Assembly (NCBI RefSeq): GCF_014692525.1
Contig: NZ_JACNYL010000002.1
Location: 620,001 to 684,000 of the forward strand
Direction: 5' to 3'
DNA from: Sphingobacterium chuzhouense
GTDB lineage: Bacteria > Bacteroidota > Bacteroidia > Sphingobacteriales > Sphingobacteriaceae
Length of the DNA: 64,000 bases
Part shown: positions 53,874-62,164 of the stretch, piece by piece
Position numbering within the stretch: the first letter of the stretch is position 1
How the letters are laid out: each line of letters starts with the position of its first letter
Translations under genes and position numbers: made by a program
The notes under the pieces: model-generated
Told to the model about the DNA's origin: nothing
The model's input: only the letters and a program-made list of their open reading frames with translations
Databases searched by the model: none

Positions 53874-56063
53874 ATGTCAAGCCCTAGATTTAAAGCAGCA
53901 GAATTAGCCATATCTCGTCCAATGGAGGATATGGAAAAAGTAGAATCATTAAGACCAACGAGTATCTACGGAAAGAATGTCTTCACTATTGCGAAGATGC
54001 GAGATCATCTTTCCAAAAGTACGTATAAAGAACTTCTTCAGGTCATTGATGAGGGCACAAAATTTTCAAGGGAACTCGCCGACCAGATTGCTCAAGCAAT
54101 GAAAACATGGGCTATCAGTAATGGTGCCTCACATTACACCCACTGGTTTCAGCCATTGACAGGAAGTACAGCTGAAAAACACGACGCTTTCTTTGAACCT
54201 GATGATAATGGGGAAGCTATCGAGAAATTTACAGGTGATGCCCTTGCACAACAAGAACCGGATGCATCCTCGTTTCCGAGTGGTGGTATCCGTAATACAT
54301 TTGAAGCTCGCGGTTATACCGCTTGGGATCCTTCTTCTCCTGCTTTTATCTTCGAAACAGCAGCGGGCAAAACGTTATGTATCCCCACGGTATTTGTTTC
54401 TTATACAGGCGAATCTTTAGATTATAAAGCACCTTTGCTAAAAGCCGTAGCAGCCGTCGATAAAGCTGCTACCGATGTTGTGCAGTATTTTGACAAATCC
54501 GTAACGAAAGTTAATGCTTCATTGGGTATCGAACAGGAGTATTTTCTAGTCGATCTTTCGTTATTCCATGCACGTCCGGATCTTCAAATTGCAGGTCGTA
54601 CCCTTTTTGGGCATCTGTCCGCAAAAGGACAGCAACTGGAAGACCATTATTTTGGTGCCATTCCAGAGCGTGTATTAGCCTATATGGTCGATTTAGAGAA
54701 CGAGGCACTAAAGCTTGGTATTCCATTGAAAACCAGACACAATGAAGTAGCTCCTTCTCAATTCGAATGTGCTCCTATGTACGAGGAAATCAACTTGGCT
54801 ATCGACCACAATCAGCTGTTGATGAACCTGATGGAACAAGTCGCCGTTCGTCATCACTTTAAAGTATTACTACACGAAAAACCATACAGCGGAATCAACG
54901 GATCAGGTAAACATAACAACTGGTCATTGATTACCAACACAGGTATTAACTTACTTTCGCCAGGCAAAACGCCGAAAAACAACTTGATGTTCTTGACCTT
55001 TTTCGTCAATACAATTAAAGCCGTCTATGAACATGCTGATTTACTTCGCGCTTCCATCGCCAGCCATAGTAATGACCATCGTTTAGGTGCAAATGAAGCT
55101 CCGCCAGCGATTATATCTATCTTCTTAGGTTCTCAACTAGATGAGATCCTGGAAGAAGTAGAATCAGCCCGTGTAGCGAAAAAAGTGAAAAACGATGCCA
55201 ACTTATGGCACGGCATTCCAAAAATCCCAGATTTGAAACTGGACAACACGGATCGTAACCGTACTTCGCCTTTTGCTTTTACTGGAAATAAATTTGAATT
55301 CCGTGCTGTTGGTTCTTCTGCAAACTCCGCGTTACCGATGATTGTACTCAACGCTATCGTTGCTAACCAACTTATCGAGTTTAAAACAGAAGTAGATAAA
55401 CAGATTAAAAAAGGCACTAAAAAAGATTTAGCACTGCTTAACGTCATCCGGAAATATATCAAAGAATCTAAAGCGATTCGTTTTGAAGGTAACGGATATA
55501 GTGAAGAATGGGCGATTGAAGCGGAAGCTCGTGGGCTTTCGAATATCAAATCAACGCCTAAAGCGTTAGATGTATATGTTAAAGAGGAAAACCTCACGTT
55601 ATTTGAAAAATTAGGTATTTATACAAAACGTGAGTCAGAAGCACGCCATGAGATTTTGTTGGAGAACTTCTTTAAGAAACTTCAAATCGAAGCGCGTGTA
55701 ATCGGTGAAGTCGTAACCAGCCAGATTGCACCGGTATGTTTTATTTACCAAAATGAGCTTATTGAGAACGTAAAAGGTTTGAAAGACTTAGGTTTGCCTA
55801 AAGAATCATATAGTTCTCAGATCAATTTAGTAGAGCGTATCTCAAAACATACCAATCTGATTTTGGAAAAAGCGGAAGAGATGCGTCAAGCTCGTAAACG
55901 TGCCAATACCATCGAAGATATACGTGAACTTGCCATTGCTTACGATGAGGTGGTCAAACCTTATTTTGACGAGATTCGTTATCACGTAAACAAATTGGAA
56001 AAAATTATCGACGATAATAAATGGCCGCTTCCAAAATTGAGAGAGTTGTTATTCTTGCGATAA
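53874..56063 (+). CDS. glnN: Type III glutamine synthetase
   Basis: Joins ammonia and glutamate with ATP, in the cytoplasm. At 729 residues it is the long GSIII form typical of Bacteroidota and some cyanobacteria. Conserved segments include the N-terminal YGKNVFTIAKMRDHL, FPSGGIRNTFEARGYTAWD, ASLGIEQEYFLVD, the metal-binding KTRHNEVAPSQFECAP, HEKPYSGINGSGKHNNWSL and EFRAVGSSANSALP. The C-terminal helical domain (about 640-729) completes the hexamer contacts. The 179 bases upstream are very A/T-rich and carry no recognised riboswitch. Ammonia import by the amt gene at 8.3-9.6 kb could feed it. Confidence 0.95.
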   Translation: MSSPRFKAAELAISRPMEDMEKVESLRPTSIYGKNVFTIAKMRDHLSKSTYKELLQVIDEGTKFSRELADQIAQAMKTWAISNGASHYTHWFQPLTGSTAEKHDAFFEPDDNGEAIEKFTGDALAQQEPDASSFPSGGIRNTFEARGYTAWDPSSPAFIFETAAGKTLCIPTVFVSYTGESLDYKAPLLKAVAAVDKAATDVVQYFDKSVTKVNASLGIEQEYFLVDLSLFHARPDLQIAGRTLFGHLSAKGQQLEDHYFGAIPERVLAYMVDLENEALKLGIPLKTRHNEVAPSQFECAPMYEEINLAIDHNQLLMNLMEQVAVRHHFKVLLHEKPYSGINGSGKHNNWSLITNTGINLLSPGKTPKNNLMFLTFFVNTIKAVYEHADLLRASIASHSNDHRLGANEAPPAIISIFLGSQLDEILEEVESARVAKKVKNDANLWHGIPKIPDLKLDNTDRNRTSPFAFTGNKFEFRAVGSSANSALPMIVLNAIVANQLIEFKTEVDKQIKKGTKKDLALLNVIRKYIKESKAIRFEGNGYSEEWAIEAEARGLSNIKSTPKALDVYVKEENLTLFEKLGIYTKRESEARHEILLENFFKKLQIEARVIGEVVTSQIAPVCFIYQNELIENVKGLKDLGLPKESYSSQINLVERISKHTNLILEKAEEMRQARKRANTIEDIRELAIAYDEVVKPYFDEIRYHVNKLEKIIDDNKWPLPKLRELLFLR

Positions 56064-56100
56064 TAAAAATTCAGCGCTACTAACCTCCATTAATATAGTC

Positions 56101-56130
56101 AGCACCCAACTTATCGTTGGGTGCTTTTTT
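56101..56130 (+). terminator. Intrinsic terminator of glnN
   Basis: A 10-bp perfect stem AGCACCCAAC / GTTGGGTGCT with five-base loop and a TTTTT tail. The TAA stop of the convergent DUF6807 gene (56111-56113) lies within the loop. Confidence 0.93.
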
Positions 56131-57151
56131 CATTCACAAAATTCCACCATTCCTTTTCGATCTGTGCTGCATCTTGCTGGCCATCAAATACAAACAGCCT
56201 ATAGTTAAGTGTATAAGTATAATCGGGTTCCAAAAGCCAATCCCGATCTTTCGTCGGAGAAAAATTGATGAATACATTTTCTTTTCCACCATTAGCATTA
56301 CGGTCCCAGATACGTAAAGGTTCGGGGTGATTAAAATTCTCGGGATGGGATAAAATAGCCATACCACCATATCCATTTGGTAATAGCTGTCCCTGTACCA
56401 TACACCAACGTGCTCTACTACCATCTGTGTTTTCCCACGTTTTCCCTTCCGAAGTCAACACGTCGCTGTTACTAGCATTCCAGGATGCTACTGCTCGCCA
56501 TCCCAGACCACCATATCGGTAAGTAAGCAATCGTAACGGACTCGACGTAGCACAGCGCATTTTGATACTGATGTCAATCCAATAATAATTATGCTGCCCC
56601 TCCGGCAAATGGACGTTAACCGTCTGCCACTCATGAAGCGCTACTTCTTCACGTCCATCCGCTTTAAAGACCACATGATCGTGTAGTACTGTATAAGTTG
56701 CTTCCCGAGCATTGACTTTATGATCTAGCAACCGAACAAAACGAACCGTTCCTGTCTTTTTATAAAGATTCCAAAAATCAACGGTATCTCCCTTATATAA
56801 CGTATGCGTCCAAGGATTCCAAATACCATAATGATGATAATGATCACTCGGCTGTATCCGCGTGAGCTGATGCCCCTTTAAGGTATAGATCGGATGGATA
56901 AAACCGCTGCGTTGATAGCTACTATCCTGTCCTTTCGGCGGATAAACCGTATTAAAATGGTAAGTAAGTAACGGTTGATCATTCTTAAAAATGGTCAGTA
57001 CGCTATCGACAACTAGTTGAAGGCTATCCGTCCGTTTATCATTATATGCATAACTGAAATGCAGGGATCCGCCACATATGAGCATCAAAATACTCGTTAT
57101 ATAGGATAATAAGTATTGTTTATTTGTTACTCGTTTTTGTCTGATCATCAA
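56111..57151 (-). CDS. Secreted DUF6807 (PmoA-like) protein
   Basis: A 346-residue exported protein with a hydrophobic leader (about 12-33). The core matches the DUF6807 family, loosely annotated as PmoA: RSGFIHPIYTLKGHQLTRI, SDHYHHYGIWNPWTH with its histidine cluster, and RWCMVQGQLLPNGYGGMAIL. Despite the name there is no evidence it is a methane oxygenase subunit; members often sit near glycan-degradation genes and may bind or modify carbohydrates. It stands alone, with a TAnnTTTG box upstream. Confidence 0.85.
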   Translation of the reverse strand: MMIRQKRVTNKQYLLSYITSILMLICGGSLHFSYAYNDKRTDSLQLVVDSVLTIFKNDQPLLTYHFNTVYPPKGQDSSYQRSGFIHPIYTLKGHQLTRIQPSDHYHHYGIWNPWTHTLYKGDTVDFWNLYKKTGTVRFVRLLDHKVNAREATYTVLHDHVVFKADGREEVALHEWQTVNVHLPEGQHNYYWIDISIKMRCATSSPLRLLTYRYGGLGWRAVASWNASNSDVLTSEGKTWENTDGSRARWCMVQGQLLPNGYGGMAILSHPENFNHPEPLRIWDRNANGGKENVFINFSPTKDRDWLLEPDYTYTLNYRLFVFDGQQDAAQIEKEWWNFVNEKSTQR

Positions 57152-57169
57152 AATTTAAAACTATACCTA

Positions 57170-57177
57170 CAAACATA
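57170..57177 (-). promoter_or_regulatory. -7 box for the DUF6807 gene
   Basis: TATGTTTG on the minus strand fits TAnnTTTG, 19 bases upstream of the ATG. Confidence 0.45.
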
Positions 57178-57254
57178 ACTTTTTATATGAAATCTGTATG
57201 GTCTAACACTAAAAAAATAATCATTAAATTTATGCTCTAAAACATCTCATTTTA

Positions 57255-57809
57255 ATGAACATTTTAGCATTCGCTGCAAGCAACAGCTCGACATCAATTA
57301 ATAAAAAGTTTGTAACCAGTGTTAGCAAATACTACAAGGAGCCCAATGACGTTATAGAAATAATAGATCTTCATGATTTCGAGGCACCTCTTTTTTCCGA
57401 GGATTGCGAAAAAACAGATGGGATACCTTCAACAGCTTATGATTTGGCTAAAAAGATAGACGAAGCAGACTTTATTCTCGTTTCCTTTGCAGAACATAAC
57501 GGAAATTACAGCGCTGCATATAAGAATATTACCGACTGGGTGTCCAGGATTCCCGGACGCAAAATCTATAATGGTAAACCACTTTTTATTATGGCAACCA
57601 GTAACGGAAAACGCGGTGGACAAAGCGTATTAGATATCGCTGCAAATCGTTTAGCAAAAGATGGAGCCGATATTTTGGAAATATTTAGCCTACCTCAGTT
57701 CTCCGAAAACTTCGAAGATGGTAAAGGCGTTACTAATGTAACATACAGAAGTCAGCTGGAGGCCAAAGTCCGAAAAACAAAAAGAATACTAAAGCAAAAG
57801 CTTGATTAA
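57255..57809 (+). CDS. NADPH-dependent FMN reductase family protein
   Basis: A 184-residue flavodoxin-fold protein of the NADPH-dependent FMN reductase family. It starts with the FMN-phosphate loop MNILAFAASNSSTSINKKF, and has FAEHNGNYSAAYKNITDWVSRI and MATSNGKRGGQSVLDIA, all typical. It is probably a quinone or azo/chromate-type reductase that guards against redox stress; the substrate is unproven. It precedes the PfpI-family gene by 27 bases and appears co-transcribed with it. Confidence 0.88.
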   Translation: MNILAFAASNSSTSINKKFVTSVSKYYKEPNDVIEIIDLHDFEAPLFSEDCEKTDGIPSTAYDLAKKIDEADFILVSFAEHNGNYSAAYKNITDWVSRIPGRKIYNGKPLFIMATSNGKRGGQSVLDIAANRLAKDGADILEIFSLPQFSENFEDGKGVTNVTYRSQLEAKVRKTKRILKQKLD

Positions 57810-57836
57810 AACAGGTAACTTATAAAATATATTATT

Positions 57837-58415
57837 ATGGCAAAGAAAGTATTATTATTAGTAGGTGATTATGTAGAGGATTATGAAGCCATGGTTCCTT
57901 TCCAGGCAATGGAATCCGTTGGGATAAAAGTTGATGCTGTCGCGCCCGACCGTAAAAGTGGTGATACCGTTCCAACCGCCATCCATGACTTCACTGGTGA
58001 CCAAACCTATAAAGAATTACGCGGACACAATTTTGCTATCAACAAAGATTTTGATAGTATCCACGTGGAGGATTACGATGGATTATATATCGCAGGTGGA
58101 CGCTCCGCAGAATATATCCGGTTAAACAATCGCGTCATTGAAATCACTAAACATTTCTTCGAGCAAAATAAACCGGTGGCAGCGATCTGTCATGGTATTC
58201 AAGTATTGACAACTGCTCGGGTGTTGGAAGGCAGAACCCTCACCGCTTATGTCGCAGTCGGTCCTGATATTGAGCTGGCAGGCGGAACATGGAAAAATAT
58301 CCCGGCAGACCAAGCCATTGTAGATGGCAACCTAGTTACTTCACCGGCTTGGCCAGGACATCAAGCTATTTTGAAAGAGTTTTATACATTATTGGGTATT
58401 ACCATAAACTTATAA
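57837..58415 (+). CDS. DJ-1/PfpI-family protein
   Basis: A 192-residue protein of the DJ-1/PfpI superfamily. The nucleophile-elbow cysteine is in AAICHGIQVL, preceded by the conserved glutamate region (VGDYVEDYEAMVPFQAM) and the IAGGRSAEYIR segment. Members act as glyoxalase III, deglycase-like or chaperone proteins. The opening KVLLLVGDYVEDYE is typical of the DJ-1/YhbO group rather than of true PfpI proteases. It is the middle gene of a three-gene cluster on the plus strand with the flavin reductase and a small anchored protein. Confidence 0.9.
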   Translation: MAKKVLLLVGDYVEDYEAMVPFQAMESVGIKVDAVAPDRKSGDTVPTAIHDFTGDQTYKELRGHNFAINKDFDSIHVEDYDGLYIAGGRSAEYIRLNNRVIEITKHFFEQNKPVAAICHGIQVLTTARVLEGRTLTAYVAVGPDIELAGGTWKNIPADQAIVDGNLVTSPAWPGHQAILKEFYTLLGITINL

Positions 58416-58432
58416 CGAACCCAACAATACAG

Positions 58433-58816
58433 ATGAAAGGAAAAAGAAAATTCTGGATAATTGCTGTCGGTTTAATCGTTCTTTTGGGATATGGAATCTG
58501 GGAGGCTTATAACCAACCATCCATTAACGATTTACCGGGTGATTTTGAGGAAGTAGCATTCGTTCGAAACGAACAGAATAAAGGCGGTATTATGCGTGTT
58601 TATGCGGTGACTGTGGGCGATATGGCAAACGCAAAATATGACGCCTGCGCAGATATGTTTCCCACCAATGATTACGGCAGCATGACGAAAATTTATTTTT
58701 TCGATAAATCAAAACCCTATCCTACCAATTTAACAATCGAACCACCTCATTATGATACAAATCAATATGAAGCGGTCATGATTCTTAAACGAACAGGGTC
58801 ATCGGAAAAACCTTAA
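58433..58816 (+). CDS. Small membrane-anchored protein, unknown
   Basis: A 127-residue protein with an N-terminal anchor or signal (about 8-22, WIIAVGLIVLLGYGIW) and a small periplasmic domain (DLPGDFEEVAFVRNEQN, MRVYAVTVGDMANAKYD, ACADMFPTNDYGSMTKIYFFD). I cannot place it in a named family. The frame is open from 58289, inside the PfpI gene, but the ATG at 58433 lies 17 bases past that stop and is followed directly by the basic and hydrophobic leader. It is probably the last gene of the reductase/PfpI cluster. Confidence 0.8.
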   Translation: MKGKRKFWIIAVGLIVLLGYGIWEAYNQPSINDLPGDFEEVAFVRNEQNKGGIMRVYAVTVGDMANAKYDACADMFPTNDYGSMTKIYFFDKSKPYPTNLTIEPPHYDTNQYEAVMILKRTGSSEKP

Positions 58817-58834
58817 CACATATTCCCAAAAATA

Positions 58835-58871
58835 CATATCCAATTTTCTAAAATTGGGTATGCATTTTATT
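58835..58871. terminator. Convergent terminator
   Basis: A 12-bp stem (CATATCCAATTT / AAATTGGGTATG, one G-T pair) with a TCTA loop at 58835-58862. Plus side continues CATTTTATT, minus side TATTTTTGGG, so it can serve both the small membrane protein and the AraC gene. Confidence 0.75.
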
Positions 58872-58892
58872 AAAACAAACTATATTCCGTGA

Positions 58893-59777
58893 CTATCCTT
58901 TTCGGGTGTGCGTCGCGATAAACTCTTTAGGAGAAACTTTCATGACATGCAGAAATACTCTATTGAAATGAACAGCCGTATTAAATCCACATTGATACGC
59001 GGTTTCAGCAATGCCCTCTACTTTATTATTAACAAATAGCTGACAGGCACTTTCAATACGTATTTCGTTGAGAAAAGAAACAAATGTTTTTTGGGTATGC
59101 TTTTTAAAAAACTTACAAAAAGCAGTAGGCGTTAGGTAGATGAGCGCTGAAACTTCTTCGATAGATATATTTCTTTTATAATTTTCAATGGCATATTTAA
59201 TGACTGTATTAATGCGAAGACCGTCCGCGTCTTGAAAATTCACCTTACTCAAACCGGAATACATGGATATAAAATGATCTTCACGAGCCACCAATGCCCT
59301 AAATATTTGGATTACATTAATTAGTTTAGATGAACCACTTTCCCTATCCAGTGTTAAAAATAATTCTTTTAAAGATTCGGCAAACTGCTCCGGTAAAAGT
59401 TTGCTGGCGTCCAAATTATAAAAAAGAGATTTGATTGCCTGCATTTCCGTCATGTCAAAAAACGGACGTAGCTTTTCTAAAGAGAAAAAAAGATGAATAA
59501 CATGTATTTTGGACGGTGTTGTAATGCGATCATCTTTAAAAAACAAATGAGGATCGTTGGGTTTGATAAGAAATATTTGATTTTCCAGACAGGGACGTAT
59601 CAAGTTTCCCAACATAAAAGCCCCTCCACCTTCAACAATATAAGTGATTTGAAACTCCCGATGCCGATGGTAATACTCGTAGAAATTAGTACCGGTGTTA
59701 TCCATGACATAGAAAGCTTCGTCACCCCGTACAGGCACCGTAAATTCAATTGGTTTTCTATGCTCGGAACTCTTCAT
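58893..59777 (-). CDS. AraC-family transcriptional regulator
   Basis: A 294-residue regulator from the ATG at 59777, with an N-terminal cupin-like sensor (about 20-120, YEYYHRHREFQITYIVEGGGAFMLG) and a C-terminal pair of helix-turn-helix motifs (NISIEEVSALIYLTPTAFCKFFKKHTQKTF and GIAETAYQCGFNTAVHFNRVFLHVMKVSPKEF). The frame extends to 59825 with sixteen more residues; the chosen start matches the family better. It lies just downstream of pruA on the same strand and may be co-transcribed. Its effector could be proline-related or a sugar; only the position hints at it. Confidence 0.9.
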   Translation of the reverse strand: MKSSEHRKPIEFTVPVRGDEAFYVMDNTGTNFYEYYHRHREFQITYIVEGGGAFMLGNLIRPCLENQIFLIKPNDPHLFFKDDRITTPSKIHVIHLFFSLEKLRPFFDMTEMQAIKSLFYNLDASKLLPEQFAESLKELFLTLDRESGSSKLINVIQIFRALVAREDHFISMYSGLSKVNFQDADGLRINTVIKYAIENYKRNISIEEVSALIYLTPTAFCKFFKKHTQKTFVSFLNEIRIESACQLFVNNKVEGIAETAYQCGFNTAVHFNRVFLHVMKVSPKEFIATHTRKG

Positions 59778-59839
59778 GATAAAACAGGGTGTGCCTAAAA
59801 ACGAACCTGACACCGTTTTAAACACACCCGATATAATAA

Positions 59840-61468
59840 TTAACCTAAGAAAGGATAACGGTAATCTGTTTCCGGATGGAATGTTTCCTTAATGGTACGT
59901 GGAGAAACCCAACGTAATAAGTTGATCATCGAACCTGCTTTGTCGTTTGTGCCGGAACCTCTTGCTCCACCAAATGGTTGTTGTCCAACTACTGCTCCTG
60001 TACATTTATCGTTAATATAGAAATTGCCAGCCGCATTCCGCAATGCGTAAGTAGCCTCGTCAATCGCATAACGACATTGTGAAATAATGGAACCGGTCAA
60101 CGCATAAATAGAGGTCTTATCGACCAATTCCAGCGTTTCTTCCCATTTATCATCTTCATAAACATAAATTGTCAATACCGGACCAAACAACTCTTCACTC
60201 ATTGTCTCGTAATCTGCTTTTTTAGCCAAAATTACAGTAGGATGGATAAAATAACCTTTCGATTTATCATACTGTCCACCGATAACGACTTCCGCATCAG
60301 CGGAGCTTTTTGCACGGTCTATATAAGATGTAATCTTATCAAATGCTTTTTCATCAATAACGGCATTGATAAAATTACTAAAATCTTCTGTTCCACCAAT
60401 TTTAAAGGACTGTATATCTTTCTCCATACGTGTGCGGAGATCACTCCACAACGACTGTGGAATATAAGCACGCGAAGCAGCGGAACATTTTTGTCCTTGA
60501 AATTCAAATGCACCACGAACTAATGCTGTGTTTAGTACCGCAATATCGGCCGATGGATGTGCTAAGATAAAATCCTTACCGCCTGTCTCCCCTACAATAC
60601 GTGGATATGTTTTATAACGATGAATATTTTCTCCTATTGTTTTCCATATATTTTGGAAAACACCCGTCGAACCGGTGAAATGAATACCTGCAAAATCCGG
60701 ATGTTTAAAGATAACATCACCTGCATCCGGACCAGAAACATATACTAAATTTATCACACCTTTAGGAAGGCCTGCTTCGATAAAGACCTCCATAATTACA
60801 TTTGCCGAATAAATCTGTGTATTGGAAGGTTTCCATACTACCACATTTCCCATCATCGCTACACAAGAAGGTAAGTTACCGGCAATCGCTGTGAAGTTGA
60901 ATGGTGTCAATGCAAAAACAAATCCTTCCAACGGACGTTGCTCGACCCTATTCCAAACACCTTTTGCATTCGCAGGAGGTTGTTGGCTATAGATTTCGGT
61001 CATATATGCCACATTGAAACGCAAGAAATCGGCCAGTTCACAGGCAGAATCAATTTCAGCTTGGTAAGCATTTTTAGATTGCCCTAACATCGTGGCTGCA
61101 TTAATTTTGTAACGATATTTAGTAGAAACCAATTCCGCCGCTTTTAAAAAGATAGCAGCACGTTGCTCCCACGGAAGGTTTTCCCATTTCTCTTTTGCAG
61201 CCAGTGCCGCGTCGATAGCATCTTCCACATGATTTTTTGTACCTTCATGATAGTATCCCAAAACATGTTGATGGTCGTGGGGAGGTGTCAACTTCGCTTT
61301 ATTTCCAGTGCGCACTTCTTCTCCTCCAATATACATCGGAATATCCTTCTCTTGTCCTCTTGCTTCTTTTATAGCTGCTTCCAACAAAGTTTTTTCCTTT
61401 GTACCAGGAGCATACGAATTAACGGGCTCATTAACTGGCGTAGGAACATTAAAAAATCCTTTTAACAT
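59840..61468 (-). CDS. pruA: 1-pyrroline-5-carboxylate dehydrogenase
   Basis: Oxidises glutamate semialdehyde to glutamate with NAD, the second step of proline breakdown. At 542 residues it is the monofunctional form close to the human ALDH4A1 type. The N-terminal MLKGFFNVPTPVNEPVNSYAPGT, the catalytic Cys328 (FEFQGQKCSAASRAY), the glutamate in VGETGGKDF and the QQPFGGARGSGTNDK segment are diagnostic. No proline dehydrogenase (putA/prodh) gene is adjacent. A TAnnTTTG box lies 50 bases upstream, and an AraC gene follows on the same strand. Confidence 0.95.
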   Translation of the reverse strand: MLKGFFNVPTPVNEPVNSYAPGTKEKTLLEAAIKEARGQEKDIPMYIGGEEVRTGNKAKLTPPHDHQHVLGYYHEGTKNHVEDAIDAALAAKEKWENLPWEQRAAIFLKAAELVSTKYRYKINAATMLGQSKNAYQAEIDSACELADFLRFNVAYMTEIYSQQPPANAKGVWNRVEQRPLEGFVFALTPFNFTAIAGNLPSCVAMMGNVVVWKPSNTQIYSANVIMEVFIEAGLPKGVINLVYVSGPDAGDVIFKHPDFAGIHFTGSTGVFQNIWKTIGENIHRYKTYPRIVGETGGKDFILAHPSADIAVLNTALVRGAFEFQGQKCSAASRAYIPQSLWSDLRTRMEKDIQSFKIGGTEDFSNFINAVIDEKAFDKITSYIDRAKSSADAEVVIGGQYDKSKGYFIHPTVILAKKADYETMSEELFGPVLTIYVYEDDKWEETLELVDKTSIYALTGSIISQCRYAIDEATYALRNAAGNFYINDKCTGAVVGQQPFGGARGSGTNDKAGSMINLLRWVSPRTIKETFHPETDYRYPFLG

Positions 61469-61517
61469 AACTGTGCTCTTTTAAATTTGAGATAAAGTTA
61501 CCTATTCTATAATACGC

Positions 61518-61525
61518 CAAATTTA
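61518..61525 (-). promoter_or_regulatory. -7 box for pruA
   Basis: TAAATTTG on the minus strand fits TAnnTTTG, 50 bases upstream of the pruA ATG, giving a 40-odd-base leader. Confidence 0.5.
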
Positions 61526-61599
61526 CGGATTATGTTTTTATATAAACATATATTGACTCGTAGCTGATAAAACAAAAAAAATAATGGAAAAATATGTTG

Positions 61600-62130
61600 T
61601 TAGTATTTTATTTTGAACAAAGCGAAAATTTTAGACCAAAGCCAAATCGGGCCAATCGTTAACAAGCGCCAAATAGCTATCGGTGGAATCTCTGTGGGTT
61701 CTTTTTTCGCTTGAAGAGAAGCCCCTACAATGCCAATAAGGGTAAGCACTGTACAAACTAGCCACACCGCAGGGCCACCATCGCGTTCTACATATTCCAA
61801 CTGAACAATGCAGAAACTCATCACCCCTATGGTGAAAAGCATAGCATACGATAACGTAGGAGCCAGCCGCAAATACAAATAGATAATAACGGCGATATAG
61901 AAAGATCCCCAGTTCAAGAAGGTATCCATATTCATACGAACCAAGAAACCCAGCTTAGGGAATGGAATCATCCAGATCAACCCCATTACACCAAAGAACG
62001 CTAAAGCAATAAATACGGCGTATACGATTTTATTGCCCGTTGCAAATGTTTGATCCATTTCGTAGAAAATACGGTCTACCGGTCTTTCAAACTTTGGTGT
62101 TCCAACGGTCTTTTTCTGTTTTTTGTTCAT
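61600..62130 (-). CDS. Polytopic membrane protein, unknown
   Basis: A 176-residue inner membrane protein with four predicted helices: about 34-55, 72-88, 92-108 and 118-138. Both termini are charged, the N-terminus KKQKKTVGTPKFERPVDRIFYEMD and a C-terminal basic region with another hydrophobic stretch, WRLLTIGPIWLWSKIFALF. I do not recognise the family. A TACCTTTG box ends six bases before the ATG, which predicts a leaderless or nearly leaderless message. It lies 34 bases downstream of the CusA-like gene on the same strand. Confidence 0.8.
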   Translation of the reverse strand: MNKKQKKTVGTPKFERPVDRIFYEMDQTFATGNKIVYAVFIALAFFGVMGLIWMIPFPKLGFLVRMNMDTFLNWGSFYIAVIIYLYLRLAPTLSYAMLFTIGVMSFCIVQLEYVERDGGPAVWLVCTVLTLIGIVGASLQAKKEPTEIPPIAIWRLLTIGPIWLWSKIFALFKIKY

Positions 62131-62135
62131 GCCTC

Positions 62136-62143
62136 CAAAGGTA
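62136..62143 (-). promoter_or_regulatory. -7 box just before the membrane protein gene
   Basis: TACCTTTG on the minus strand fits TAnnTTTG and lies five bases before the ATG at 62130, so transcription would begin about at the start codon itself. Confidence 0.4.
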
Positions 62144-62164
62144 CAGAATTTCTTTTACGCCCTG

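Noticed and set aside
55133..55597. 154-codon frame antisense to glnN
   Set aside because: It lies wholly within an obvious glutamine synthetase gene and shows no family features.
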